Assembly (NCBI RefSeq): GCF_003352045.1
Contig: NZ_CP025815.1
Span: forward strand, 1,612,001-1,676,000
Length of the DNA: 64,000 bases
Origin: Sulfitobacter sp. JL08
GTDB taxonomy: Bacteria > Pseudomonadota > Alphaproteobacteria > Rhodobacterales > Rhodobacteraceae
Direction: 5' to 3'
This document shows, piece by piece, positions 15,580-24,862 of this stretch; the first letter of the stretch is position 1, and every line of letters starts with the position of its first letter. The notes below the pieces were generated by a model. The model searched no databases. It was not told the origin of the DNA and was given only the letters and a program-made list of their open reading frames with translations. A program made the translations under genes and the position numbers.

Positions 15580-16211
15580 CAGGCGTCCGGTGTTCCACGA
15601 ATGAAAATCTGCGTTGCAGTATCTTCCATATCGGCCTGTAAACGGGCGGTGATGCTTTCGAACCAGACCAGCGCCATCGACGCGGGGATGGCCACGGCCA
15701 TTCCTGCGGCTGTGGTCAGCAAGGCCTCCCATATTCCGCCGGCCAAAGCGGCGGGGTCGGCACGGCTGCCGGCCTCTTGCAGGGCCTGAAACGCGGCGAT
15801 CATGCCCAGAACGGTGCCTAGCAACCCCAAGAGCGGCGCGATGGTTGAAATCAGTTCCAGCGCGCGCAACCCGCTGCGCGCCTCGGCCAGATCAGCCTTG
15901 GCGTGGCGGGCGGTTTCCTCGCGGGCGGCGCTGTCGCTCAGCTTGGGGTCACAGCGCGCGGAAATCGCGACCAGTGCCAGCCGGGCCCGCAGTGATGCAC
16001 GCCCCGCCAAAGCGTTCAGCGCGCCATCGCGGTCGCCCTTGGCCCACAGGGCCACGGCCCGTTTCGTGGCGGCGCCGCTCCATGCGCCCATACGGGCTAG
16101 CCGCCAGACTTTCCACAGGATCAGCGCCAGCATGACCACGCTAAGCCCGGCAATCAGCCACAATGTCGGGCCGCCGCGTTCCAGAAACTGTATCAGTGCC
16201 TGTGGCATCAT
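15579..16211 (-). CDS. ExbB/TolQ/MotA-family proton channel protein
   Basis: A 210-residue protein with three membrane helices: about 10-33, 120-140 and 155-178. The region LELISTIAPLLGLLGTVLGM is the conserved ExbB/TolQ motif. Two ATG codons are adjacent; 16211 makes an ATGA overlap with the upstream stop. It should assemble with the two ExbD proteins and TonB as the motor of cobalamin uptake. Confidence 0.88.
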   Translation of the reverse strand: MMPQALIQFLERGGPTLWLIAGLSVVMLALILWKVWRLARMGAWSGAATKRAVALWAKGDRDGALNALAGRASLRARLALVAISARCDPKLSDSAAREETARHAKADLAEARSGLRALELISTIAPLLGLLGTVLGMIAAFQALQEAGSRADPAALAGGIWEALLTTAAGMAVAIPASMALVWFESITARLQADMEDTATQIFIRGTPDA

Positions 16212-16999
16212 GCGTCCCCCGTGCGCGCGCCCCACAGCGCGCTTTCGATTGCGTCCAGCCCGTCAGTCAGCGCGGCTGGTCCGGGCTGTAATATCAGGGG
16301 CGACTTGATTTCGTAAATCCGGTTCCGCGCAACTGCGGGGATCGCCGCCCAACCGGGGCGGGCGCGGATTTTTTGTGGCCGCACCTTTTTCCCGCACCAG
16401 GACGCAATGATCACATCGGGCGCGGCGGCGATAATGTCGGACGGGTCCAGAATGCGCGCTTTGGCCCCCTGATGGGCGCGCAAGTGGGCAAACACATCTG
16501 TTCCGCCTGCGATCTCGATCAGTTCGGACACCCAGGCGATGCCGGAGATTGGCGGATCATCCCACTCTTCGAAATAAACGCGCGGGCGGGCCGGGCGCGA
16601 TGTTGCGCGCATATGTTGCAGGCGCGCGGCATAGACGTCGGCCAGTTGGTCGGCCTGTGCGCCACATCCCGTTAGCGCACCGATCACGCGGATCATGTCC
16701 AGTATTCCCGCGACAGAGCGTTGGTTGAACGCGTGCACATTGATCCCCGCGCGGATCAGGTCTGCGGCAATGTCGGCCTGCAAATCGCTGAAGGTCAGCA
16801 CCAGATCGGGTTGCAACGCCAGTATTTTCGGCACATCCGCCGAAGTAAACGCCCCGACGCGCGGCTTTTCGCGCCGCACCTGCGGCGGGCGCACCGCATA
16901 ACCGGTGACACCCACGATACGGTCCTGCTGGCCCAGCAGATACAGGGTTTCCACGGTTTCTTCGGTCAGACAGACAATGCGTTCGGGGGGATAAGCCAT
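16208..16999 (-). CDS. BtuF-like cobalamin-binding protein without a signal peptide
   Basis: A 263-residue protein of the periplasmic-binding-protein class III (BtuF/FhuD) fold, with the typical lines IVCLTEETVETLYLLG, PDLVLTFSDLQ and APDVIIASWCGKK. Unlike the BtuF at 19393-20229 it starts straight in the fold (MAYPPERIVCL) with no leader, so it appears cytoplasmic. Both ends overlap neighbours, which limits alternative starts. It sits between cbiZ and exbB. It may hold or hand over imported corrinoid to CbiZ or downstream enzymes; that is inference. Confidence 0.78.
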   Translation of the reverse strand: MAYPPERIVCLTEETVETLYLLGQQDRIVGVTGYAVRPPQVRREKPRVGAFTSADVPKILALQPDLVLTFSDLQADIAADLIRAGINVHAFNQRSVAGILDMIRVIGALTGCGAQADQLADVYAARLQHMRATSRPARPRVYFEEWDDPPISGIAWVSELIEIAGGTDVFAHLRAHQGAKARILDPSDIIAAAPDVIIASWCGKKVRPQKIRARPGWAAIPAVARNRIYEIKSPLILQPGPAALTDGLDAIESALWGARTGDA

Positions 17000-17664
17000 C
17001 AGAACACCCCCGCGCGGCGCACGTTCTGCATCCAGTCCTGCCCTCCCGCCAGAACTGCGGCGTAAACGCTTGCGCCGATCGCTTCGCCGACATCGGTGTG
17101 CAATCCGGCAAAGGCGATATCACCTGCAGGGGCGGCCATTGCGATACAATCGGTGCCGGTGCCGGTGCTGATGCCGGTCGGCAATTCATGCCCCAGTGCC
17201 ATCACGGCGGCGGTGCGGGCCTGCGCCACGATGCTTAACGCCTCGATCAGGGCCGCGTCGCTTAACCCGGCAGACACCTGTACCGCCACGTTGATCGTGC
17301 CCCAATCCCTGTTTGAGCGATCCATGCGCGCCCCGACATGTTCGGCGTTTGACAGCCCGACAGTGGCAACCGCGCGGGCTTCCACATCCGCGACCCGTAC
17401 CGTCGCGCTTTCGAACGCGCGCACATCGCGCGATGTCAGAAACGCCACCGCATCCGCCATATCGCGGTCTTGCAACGCATCGCACAGCCATGTTTTCACA
17501 TCAAAATCCTGCGGCAGATCAGCATTGCGCACCTCGCGCCACAGGATCGTGTCCGCATCGACAAATCCGGGCCGGTTCAGCGCCCAGCTCAGTACACGAT
17601 GCGGCGCACCCAGCGGCAGCGTCAGCCACGGCCGGTCCAGCACGATGTCGCCCCAGCCGGTCAT
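16999..17664 (-). CDS. cbiZ: Adenosylcobinamide amidohydrolase CbiZ
   Basis: A 221-residue member of the CbiZ family, which cleaves the amide bond of adenosylcobinamide or pseudo-cobalamin so that the lower ligand can be exchanged. The family motifs GLSNAEHVGA near residue 103 and STGTGTDCIAMA near 165 are evident. The ATG at 17664 overlaps the btuD stop by four bases. Its place in a B12 import operon implies that the cell imports and remodels corrinoids from other bacteria. Confidence 0.9.
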   Translation of the reverse strand: MTGWGDIVLDRPWLTLPLGAPHRVLSWALNRPGFVDADTILWREVRNADLPQDFDVKTWLCDALQDRDMADAVAFLTSRDVRAFESATVRVADVEARAVATVGLSNAEHVGARMDRSNRDWGTINVAVQVSAGLSDAALIEALSIVAQARTAAVMALGHELPTGISTGTGTDCIAMAAPAGDIAFAGLHTDVGEAIGASVYAAVLAGGQDWMQNVRRAGVF

Positions 17665-18419
17665 GTCAGCACCTTGAGCGGTTGAAACACCGGTCCGTCG
17701 GGTGTGTCGCGGTAATAGGCGTCAATGCCGAAGACGCGGTGCAGATTGTCGGGGGTCAGCACATCGCCCGGCGCACCATCGGCCACCAGCCGCCCGCGAT
17801 CCAGCAGGATCAAGCGCGTACAATGACGCGCCGCCAGTCCCAGATCATGCATCGATGCAATGATGGCGTGGCCATCGCGCGCCAGATCGGCAAACACTTG
17901 CATGGTTGAAATCTGGCTGGCCGGGTCCAGCCCAGCAATCGGTTCGTCGGCCAGCAACAGCGGCGTGTCCTGCGCCAGCGCGCGCGCGATCAGAACGCGC
18001 GCCTGTTCGCCGCCCGACAATTGCGTGGCCGTACGGTCCAAAAACGGGGCCAGCCCCATGCGCGCGACGGCACCATCAATGGCCGCCTTGTCGTCGGGTG
18101 ACAGGCGCGCGCCTTTGGGCAGGTGCGGAATGCGCCCCAGCGCAATCAGGGTGGCAACATCAACCGGCCATGCAATCTCGCGCGCTTGCGGCATCCACGC
18201 CGCGGCGCGGGCGCGATCACGCGCCGGCATCTGCGCCAGCGTCGATGTACCCTCATGCGGCAACAGGCCCAGGGCGGCGCGCATCAATGTGGTCTTGCCG
18301 GCGCCGTTCGGCCCGATCAGCCCGATACATTCACCCGCATCCACGGAAAAACTGACCAGATCGACAACAGGGCATTGCCCGCGCCGCACTGTCAGGTTTT
18401 GCAACTCCAGCAGGCTCAT
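17661..18419 (-). CDS. btuD: Cobalamin ABC transporter ATP-binding protein BtuD
   Basis: A 252-residue ATPase with Walker A GPNGAGKT at about 36-43, signature LSGGEQAR near 136 and Walker B LLLADEP near 157. The ATG at 18419 makes an ATGA overlap with btuC. The upstream part of the longer frame lies inside btuC and is rejected. It powers the BtuC permease; the riboswitch and BtuB in the same operon give the substrate as cobalamin. Confidence 0.92.
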   Translation of the reverse strand: MSLLELQNLTVRRGQCPVVDLVSFSVDAGECIGLIGPNGAGKTTLMRAALGLLPHEGTSTLAQMPARDRARAAAWMPQAREIAWPVDVATLIALGRIPHLPKGARLSPDDKAAIDGAVARMGLAPFLDRTATQLSGGEQARVLIARALAQDTPLLLADEPIAGLDPASQISTMQVFADLARDGHAIIASMHDLGLAARHCTRLILLDRGRLVADGAPGDVLTPDNLHRVFGIDAYYRDTPDGPVFQPLKVLT

Positions 18420-19396
18420 GCGGTTTCCGCCCGTGTCTTGTAGATCAGGTGCAGGAACAGCGGCGCACCCACCAGCGCCATCAGCACACCCAGTTTCAGA
18501 TCGCGTTCGGGAAACACCACACGCACGGCAATATCCGCGGCCAGAACCATGGCCGCACCGCCAAGCGCCGAGGCCCATAACAGGCGCGACGGGCGCGCGC
18601 CGACAAATGGGCGCAAAAGGTGCGGTACGACCAGCCCGACAAAGCCGATCGCCCCTGCCACAGCGGTGGCCGCCCCGACACTTGCCGCCGTGCCCACGAC
18701 AAGCGCAAGGCGTACGCGCGGCAGGCGGATGCCCATCGCTTCGGCGGCATCTTCGCCCAGTGTCAGCGCATCGAGACCGCGACCAAGACTGATCAGCAAC
18801 AGCCAGCCCGCCGCCATGAACGGCAGCGCCAGCCAGACGTGATCAAACGACCGGTCTGCCAGTGATCCCAGCATCCAGAACACGATTTCGGCGGCGGCAA
18901 ACGGGTTGGGCGACAGGTTCAACACCAGCGATGTCAGCGCCGAAGCCAGCGCCGAAATCGCAATGCCCGCCAGAATAAGCGTGATGGACGACCCGCGCGG
19001 CCCAGCCAGCGCAAGGATCAGGCCCACGGCCAGCATCGCCATGCTTAACGCGGCCAGCGGCAGCGCCAGGGCAAAGGCCAGCGCCGCCCCCGACTGGATC
19101 GCCAGAACCGCCCCCAATCCGGCCGAAGCCGACACGCCGATCAGCCCGGGTTCCGCCAGCGGGTTGCGCAAGTAACCCTGCATCGCCGCCCCGGCAAGGC
19201 CCAGCGACGCCCCTACCATCACCGCAAGCAACGCGCGGGGCAGGCGGATTTCACGCATCACAACACTAAGCGGGGTGCCATCATCAACCACCAGCGCCCG
19301 CAGGCCGGACATCGGCGGGGCAACAGAATACCCGGTGACCAGCGACAGCACGAACAAAACCGCACAGACCAGTATCAGAACAATCGCCAGTTTCAT
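18416..19396 (-). CDS. btuC: Cobalamin ABC transporter permease BtuC (FecCD family)
   Basis: A 326-residue FecCD-family permease with about ten membrane helices. Conserved segments include RLPRALLAVMVGASLGLAG, NPLAEPGLIGVSASAG and GFVGLVVPHLLR. The ATG at 19396 follows directly on the membrane leader (MKLAIVLILV) and overlaps btuF. It is the inner-membrane channel for cobalamin. Confidence 0.92.
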   Translation of the reverse strand: MKLAIVLILVCAVLFVLSLVTGYSVAPPMSGLRALVVDDGTPLSVVMREIRLPRALLAVMVGASLGLAGAAMQGYLRNPLAEPGLIGVSASAGLGAVLAIQSGAALAFALALPLAALSMAMLAVGLILALAGPRGSSITLILAGIAISALASALTSLVLNLSPNPFAAAEIVFWMLGSLADRSFDHVWLALPFMAAGWLLLISLGRGLDALTLGEDAAEAMGIRLPRVRLALVVGTAASVGAATAVAGAIGFVGLVVPHLLRPFVGARPSRLLWASALGGAAMVLAADIAVRVVFPERDLKLGVLMALVGAPLFLHLIYKTRAETA

Positions 19397-20229
19397 TGCG
19401 TGCCCCCGATCCGGATGCGCAGATCGCGCATGGCGCGGATCGCATTCAGCACCTGGGGCGTGCCACAAATCCAGTCGCGGTCGGTCAATTCGCCGGCCAT
19501 GACGGTGCCTGTCAGGGCGTGCAGCGCGGGATGGTTGAAATTGTCCTCGGATCGGGACTGACCGGGATAATCACGGCCCTGAATGATGATATCGGGGGCC
19601 AGAAGGATCAATTGTTCAAGCGGAAGCGTTCCGATTGTGGAAATACCGGCCTGCGTGGCCGCATTTTCAAAACCGGCCACATTCAGAATATCCCCCGCCA
19701 GCGATTTGTCGCCCGACGTATAGCTGTTCACATAATAAAGCGCGGCGCGCGGGCGATCGGCAGGGGCGTCTTGCAAGGCCGAAAGATCGGCCTTGAAGGC
19801 AGCAATCATCCTGTCCGCCTCTGCTTCGCGTCCCAGTGCGCGGCCCATCTGGGCGATCCTGTCGGGCACGTCCGAAAGGGATTGCGCGGGGGCGAACAAA
19901 ACAACGGGTATGCCCAGATCACGCAGCATGGAAACGGTGGCAGGGTCGGTGAACGTGCCGGCCAGAACCAGATCAGGGTTCAGCAGAAACACCTCTTCCG
20001 CGCCTGATCCGTTGGTGGGCAGGGCCAGCGCCTTTTCCACACGTGCCGAACTTTTGGGATCATGCGCCAGACGTGAAACCGAAACCAGTTGCCCCGGTGC
20101 CGCCAGATCCAGCGCAAGCTGATCCGTGCACAGGTTGACCGATACCACCCGCTGCGGGGCATCGGCCTGTGCCGCTGCGCCGGTGATCCCCAGCGCAGCC
20201 AGCAACAATATGATCCTAAAACGTGGCAC
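19393..20229 (-). CDS. btuF: Periplasmic cobalamin-binding protein BtuF
   Basis: A 278-residue ABC substrate-binding protein with a signal peptide (RIILLLAALGITGAAAQA) cleaved near residue 22. The start is a GTG at 20229, which overlaps the last bases of btuB; no in-frame ATG gives a sensible leader, and the upstream frame runs inside btuB. The binding fold carries RVVSVNLCTDQLALDLA and NPDLVLAGTFTD. It captures cobalamin delivered by BtuB and passes it to BtuCD. Confidence 0.87.
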   Translation of the reverse strand: MPRFRIILLLAALGITGAAAQADAPQRVVSVNLCTDQLALDLAAPGQLVSVSRLAHDPKSSARVEKALALPTNGSGAEEVFLLNPDLVLAGTFTDPATVSMLRDLGIPVVLFAPAQSLSDVPDRIAQMGRALGREAEADRMIAAFKADLSALQDAPADRPRAALYYVNSYTSGDKSLAGDILNVAGFENAATQAGISTIGTLPLEQLILLAPDIIIQGRDYPGQSRSEDNFNHPALHALTGTVMAGELTDRDWICGTPQVLNAIRAMRDLRIRIGGTQ

Positions 20230-22036
20230 GGACACCAAAATAAAAGGCGCGATCGGATGTGCCAAAGCCGGACGAGGTCTGGTATTCTTCGTCCAACAGG
20301 TTTTCGATACGCACATAGGCGGTGGCGGCATCCGTCAGGCTATAGGACAGGCCAGCATTGACCAGTGTGTAATCCGGCACCGGACCTGCGGGAAACCCGT
20401 CCAGACGGTCAACGACGCGGTTCAGGGTAATCACGCCGTTCATCCGTTCGCCGATTTGCGCGTTCAGTCCCAGCACGAAATCATGATAGGGAACGCGGCT
20501 AAGCCGCGCATCGTTCTGATCGCGCGCATCGGTATAGGTATAGTTGGCAAACAGGTTTATGCCCGCGCTTAGCGGGACATCGGCCGCCAGTTCCACGCCC
20601 TTTGACACCGATGTGCCGGGGATTTGTTCGTACTGGTTCACCGGATAGGAAATCAAATTGTCGATTTCCGTATAGAATGCTGTCGCCCGCAGAACCGCGC
20701 CACCATTCAGCGTTTGCTCAATACCCAGTTCGGCACTGCGGCTTTCTTCGGGTTCCAGATCGGGATTTGTCGGGCCGAAATTGAACGGGCCGAACAATTC
20801 GTTCAGCGATGGCGCGCGAAACCCGGTGCCCATGGACGCACGCACAACTGTGCCCGCAGCAGGGCGCCACGCCAGCGCGGCGCGCGCCGTGGGTTTGGTG
20901 CCGTATTCGGAATGATCATCGACACGGAAAGACGTGGCCAGATCCAGCGTGTCGCTCAGCTCAAACTGCGCCTCTCCGAACAGCGAAAAAATCTCGTATG
21001 ATGCGGTGCCGGTGCCGAAATCCGCAGTTTCTTCGGAATAACTGCCCCCGAACACCAGTCCGGTACCGCCGATAAAGGCACGGCCGGTATAAAGCAGTTC
21101 GGTGCGGTCGCCGACAAAACTCGGGCTGCCGAACGGGGTCAGCGGATCGGACCGTTCGGTTTCGAAATAGCTGAGCGCCAGTTCGTGGTCGATCGCGCCG
21201 CCGTCAAATTCAGCATAGACGCGCCCGCCGATCCGGTCGGTGTAGAACGGGCGATCCGCGTCGCCTCCCGGTCCGCCGAACGCATCGATGTTGGTGTCTT
21301 CATTCTGATAGATGATGTCAAATCCCAGGCGCAACTGGTCCGTGGCCTCATAGCCGCCGGACAACAGCGCGATGGTCCCTTCATAGCCGTCCTTTTCGGT
21401 ATTGCCGTCATTTTCGTCGGCTGCTGAAAACCCATCACTTTCGACTCGCGAAATGGTCAGCGCGATATCGCCGCGTTCGGCCTTGCTGGCGATCGAAATG
21501 TCGCCGCGCACGGTGTTGAAGCTGCCGACCTCGACGCCGACGGAATAGGTTGTGCCCGGTTCGGTGGCGCGCAGGGTGGTGATGTTGATCGCGCCCGCAA
21601 TCGCTTCGGATCCGTAAAGCGCGGATTGTGATCCTTTCAACACCTCGATGCGCGAAATGCCCGCTGTCGTCAGTCCGCCCCAGTTATAGGATGTCTGAAC
21701 CGAGGATGGATCGCTGACATCGATGCCGTTGATACGCACCGAAACATAGCGATCGCTTAGCCCGCGAATACGCAAGGATGTGCTTTTGCCCAGTCCGCCA
21801 TTCGCGCTGGACGTGATGCCGGGCAGGGTGCTCAAATAATCGGCCACACGGGTTTTCGGGGCGCTGTCCAGTTCCTCTTGTGTTACGATTTCAACGCTCG
21901 AACCAGAGCGGTCAAGCTCTGTCGGGGACTGGTTCGCGAAAACCGTGACTTCGCCCAGATCAAAGACGTCGTCGGCCAGCGCGGGTTGCGCGGCAATAAC
22001 GGCTAGGATCGAGGCAGTTGCCAGTAAGTGTTTCAA
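20216..22036 (-). CDS. btuB: TonB-dependent outer-membrane cobalamin receptor BtuB
   Basis: A 606-residue receptor: signal peptide (LLATASILAVIAAQPALA), a TonB-box-like DLGEVTVFA, plug domain with RIRGLSDRYVSVRINGID and VLKGSQSALYGSEAIAGAIN, then a beta-barrel ending in the C-terminal aromatic signature YFGVRATF. The start is taken as TTG 22036, just before the leader and 6 bp after GGAAAG; an ATG start would add 46 residues that do not look like a leader. It is the first gene after the cobalamin riboswitch and so is repressed when adenosylcobalamin is plentiful. Confidence 0.9.
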   Translation of the reverse strand: MKHLLATASILAVIAAQPALADDVFDLGEVTVFANQSPTELDRSGSSVEIVTQEELDSAPKTRVADYLSTLPGITSSANGGLGKSTSLRIRGLSDRYVSVRINGIDVSDPSSVQTSYNWGGLTTAGISRIEVLKGSQSALYGSEAIAGAINITTLRATEPGTTYSVGVEVGSFNTVRGDISIASKAERGDIALTISRVESDGFSAADENDGNTEKDGYEGTIALLSGGYEATDQLRLGFDIIYQNEDTNIDAFGGPGGDADRPFYTDRIGGRVYAEFDGGAIDHELALSYFETERSDPLTPFGSPSFVGDRTELLYTGRAFIGGTGLVFGGSYSEETADFGTGTASYEIFSLFGEAQFELSDTLDLATSFRVDDHSEYGTKPTARAALAWRPAAGTVVRASMGTGFRAPSLNELFGPFNFGPTNPDLEPEESRSAELGIEQTLNGGAVLRATAFYTEIDNLISYPVNQYEQIPGTSVSKGVELAADVPLSAGINLFANYTYTDARDQNDARLSRVPYHDFVLGLNAQIGERMNGVITLNRVVDRLDGFPAGPVPDYTLVNAGLSYSLTDAATAYVRIENLLDEEYQTSSGFGTSDRAFYFGVRATF

Positions 22037-22186
22037 TGGTCTGTTCTTTCCAGATTGCAAGGCCGTTTTCCGGCCCGGTTTAATGCTGTTCTTGGAAAGG
22101 CATGTGCCCGTCCGCCAACGGTGAAACGCCACCACTGCGGACAGACCGCCGACATCGGCGCGCCCCGCGCCCATATCCGGGTGATC

Positions 22187-22340
22187 ACTCTGGCAGGTCT
22201 CCTGACTTGCGGGTCAACGCTTGGCCAAACCTTCCCGACCCATGTGGGGCCAGTGGCATATCTTGGCGACGCTCACCGCTTACAGTTGCGGGGGCAGTCC
22301 CGGCATTGGGCAAATCGCCCGCACCGGTGTTCCCTTTAAC
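22187..22340 (-). ncRNA. Adenosylcobalamin riboswitch
   Basis: Read on the minus strand the region holds the hallmarks of a cobalamin aptamer. A 5' purine stem (AAGGGAACACCGGTG) is followed by the core GCCCCCGCAACTGTAAGCGG (about 22276-22296), GCCACTG (22251-22257) and the B12 box AGTCAGGAGACCTGCC (22192-22207). About 150 bp separate it from the btuB start, room for an expression platform. It should turn off the operon running from btuB to tonB when B12 is sufficient. Confidence 0.95.
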
Positions 22341-22529
22341 GACGGATGACTCCGCCGAACCAAAGCAGGTTTGGCGTACTCCTGAATGGCACGCGGATCA
22401 AGGTGCATTTGCGACCCCAGCGGCAGAGTTTGCGCCAACCCCGCCTTGTGTTCAAACCGGTCTTGCAGCTTTGCGGGCCGCGCGATAGTCACGGCTGACC
22501 CAGATCATCAACGCCGAAGGACATTCCAG
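22341..22529. other. Leader between riboswitch and gapR
   Basis: This 189-bp stretch must hold the promoters of both the riboswitch-controlled operon (minus) and gapR (plus). An AAGGA ribosome-binding site for gapR is visible at about 22517. No coding potential or other structure was recognised. Confidence 0.4.
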
Positions 22530-22790
22530 ATGAACGATTCCGTCACCGATGCCAGCTATCGCGTCACCGCAGACGAACTGCGCCAGTTCATCGAACGGAT
22601 CGAACGTCTGGAAGCCGAGAAAAAAGATCTGGCCGATGCGCAAAAAGAAGTGATGGCCGAAGCCAAGGGCCGTGGTTACGACACCAAGGTCATGCGCAAG
22701 GTGATCGCCCTGCGCAAGCGCGACGCCAATGACATTGCCGAGGAAGAAGCGGTTCTTGAGATGTACAAGGAAGCGCTTGGAATGAACTGA
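22530..22790 (+). CDS. gapR: GapR-family (DUF2312) DNA-binding protein
   Basis: An 86-residue protein of the DUF2312 family: coiled-coil [21 protein letters not shown] followed by the conserved [19 protein letters not shown]. In Caulobacter GapR encloses overtwisted DNA and helps topoisomerases during replication. The ATG at 22530 has AAGGA upstream; the longer frame is unsupported. It is preceded by the divergent B12 riboswitch region. Confidence 0.9.
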   Translation: MNDSVTDASYRVTADELRQFIERIERLEAEKKDLADAQKEVMAEAKGRGYDTKVMRKVIALRKRDANDIAEEEAVLEMYKEALGMN

Positions 22791-22983
22791 GCGTGACCTG
22801 TCAGGCGTGGCATTGGCCCGCCGATACTGGCCTTTGGCGCGCCGGAAAGCGCCAGAATGATCTTGATCGCCCCTGAAACAGCCCGTACTTAACAGGGCAC
22901 AACCCCCGCAGCACTTGGCGGGGCGCGGGCAGTTGACATCAGATATGCGTCCGCAAGCGGCAGACAGACCGGCAGGAGCAGAC

Positions 22984-24813
22984 ATGGCACATAAAACACC
23001 CAGCGTCGCGGATACGTTAAAGGCGGCGAATACCGCACTGAAGGCGGGCGATCCGCAGCGGGCAGCCACACTTTACCAGTCGGTTTTGCAGCGCTTTCCG
23101 GGCAATGCCAAGGCGCAGGCCGGTTTGAAAAAGATCGGGCCCGTTGGCACGGCCCCCAAGCCGTCCTTGTTCGCGATGCCACAATCGCCGCAAAAAACAA
23201 TCGCGTCACTGGGGCAGTTGTCTGACATCGAAGACCCGATCGAAGCCGCCAAACGCGCGATGCGCGGTATGCCGGCGATGGAAAAAACCAATGATCTGAT
23301 GGCCGCGACCAGCGGATCTTACAAAAGCCAGCTGCGTGTCAAGAATCCCGAAGACGAGTTTGAGGGAAAGTCGGCCGAGGAATTGGTGCAAATGGCGCAT
23401 AACGCGCTGAATTCGGCCCAGCCCAACAAGGCGGTCAGGTTGTTTTCACGTCTGCACGAACTTGCCCCGGAAAGCTGCGATTTCCTGAACAATCTTGGCT
23501 TGGCACTGCGGGCCGCCGGCCGTCCCGAAGATGCGCTTGAGACCTATAACAAAGCGCTTGCGATCGATCCGGAATACTTGCAGGCCCACTGCAACAAGGG
23601 CCTCGTTTACACGGATCAGGAAGATTACGACAGCGCCATGGCCGCCTTCGAAGCCGCGTTCACGATTGATCCGGACTTTGCGCTGGCACGGCGTAATCTT
23701 GGGTTGCTTTACATGCAGCGGGGGATGATGGCCGAGGCCGAAGGTTGCTTTGTCAAAGCCATCGAAGCCGATCCCGAACTGGGCACGACCTATCTTGACA
23801 TCAGCACAGCGCGCAAATTCAAGGAAGGTGATCCGCTGATCCCGCAAATGGTCGATGTTCTGAAAAAGAAGAGCCAGAGCGACGGCGAGAAGATTCCGAT
23901 GAATTTTGCCCTTGGCAAGGTGTTTGCCGATATCGGCGACACCGACAACGCATTCCGGTATCTTTCGGAAGGCAACGCATTGGTCAAGAAAATGCGCAAC
24001 TATGATATCGCCACCGACAGGCTGCGGTTCGAATTGATCCGGTTGCAGTTCAAGGCCGCTAAACCGTTGGAGCTGACCCCGGCAGAGGCATCCGAACACT
24101 CGGTCAAGCCGATCTTTATCGTGGGGATGCCGCGCACCGGCAGCACACTGATCGAACAGGTTCTGTCCAGCCATTCCAAAGTCCACGGCGGAGGAGAATT
24201 GGGTTTTCTGAACCCGACGATCAACGCGATACTTCGCAAGGCCGCCCTGACACCGGAACAGGGCTATGACAAGGCGTTGCTGCAAAGGATTCGCAACAGC
24301 TATCTCAAGAAAGCCGAAGGTCTGGCCGCGCCTTCCGAATACATGACCGACAAGAACCTGATGAATTTCCGGTTTATCGGCTACATTCTGGCATCCATGC
24401 CCGAGGCGGTGGTGATCGATTTGCAGCGGGATCCGATGGCAACCTGCTGGTCCATGTTCAAACACCGTTTTCTTGGGTCTGGATTGTCCTTTACCTTTGA
24501 TCTGGATGACATCGCCGAATACTACAAGATGTACAAAGATATGATGGCATTCTGGCACCGCAAATATCCGGGCCGGATTGTTTCAGTGAATTATGATGCC
24601 TTCACCCGCGATCAGGACGGCGAGACCCGTAAACTGCTGGATAATTGCGGGTTGGAGTTTGAACAGGGCTGCATCGACTTTCACAAGAACAAGCGCGCGG
24701 TCAAAACCGCGAGCATCATTCAGGTCCGCAAGAAAGTCTACAAGGGCAGCAACGAGGAATGGCGCAAATACGAGCGGTTCCTGGAGCCTTTGAAAGAAAA
24801 ACTGGGCGTCTGA
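22984..24813 (+). CDS. TPR-repeat sulfotransferase-family protein
   Basis: A 609-residue cytoplasmic protein. Tetratricopeptide repeats fill roughly residues 10-50 and 130-310 (for example NNLGLALRAAGRPEDALETYNKAL, with ALAIDPEY spacing). From about 374 comes a sulfotransferase domain whose PAPS-binding loop GMPRTGST is at about 381-388. Known relatives sulfate proteins or glycans, but the acceptor is unknown. The ATG at 22984 follows CAGGAG. No signal peptide or membrane segment is seen. Confidence 0.82.
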   Translation: MAHKTPSVADTLKAANTALKAGDPQRAATLYQSVLQRFPGNAKAQAGLKKIGPVGTAPKPSLFAMPQSPQKTIASLGQLSDIEDPIEAAKRAMRGMPAMEKTNDLMAATSGSYKSQLRVKNPEDEFEGKSAEELVQMAHNALNSAQPNKAVRLFSRLHELAPESCDFLNNLGLALRAAGRPEDALETYNKALAIDPEYLQAHCNKGLVYTDQEDYDSAMAAFEAAFTIDPDFALARRNLGLLYMQRGMMAEAEGCFVKAIEADPELGTTYLDISTARKFKEGDPLIPQMVDVLKKKSQSDGEKIPMNFALGKVFADIGDTDNAFRYLSEGNALVKKMRNYDIATDRLRFELIRLQFKAAKPLELTPAEASEHSVKPIFIVGMPRTGSTLIEQVLSSHSKVHGGGELGFLNPTINAILRKAALTPEQGYDKALLQRIRNSYLKKAEGLAAPSEYMTDKNLMNFRFIGYILASMPEAVVIDLQRDPMATCWSMFKHRFLGSGLSFTFDLDDIAEYYKMYKDMMAFWHRKYPGRIVSVNYDAFTRDQDGETRKLLDNCGLEFEQGCIDFHKNKRAVKTASIIQVRKKVYKGSNEEWRKYERFLEPLKEKLGV

Positions 24814-24824
24814 TGTTTTGGAAC

Positions 24825-24847
24825 GGGCCGGCGTTTCGCACCGGCCC
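24825..24847. terminator. Hairpin between convergent sulfotransferase and META genes
   Basis: Arms gggccgg (24825-24831) and ccggccc (24841-24847) with a 9-base loop lie in the 49-bp gap between two convergent genes. There is no long T-run on either strand, so termination would be weak or bidirectional. Position supports a terminator role. Confidence 0.45.
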
Positions 24848-24862
24848 TTACCGGTTCCCGCT

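Noticed and set aside
23446-24558. 370-codon minus-strand frame opposite the TPR-sulfotransferase
   Set aside because: No domain, composition typical of an antisense shadow.
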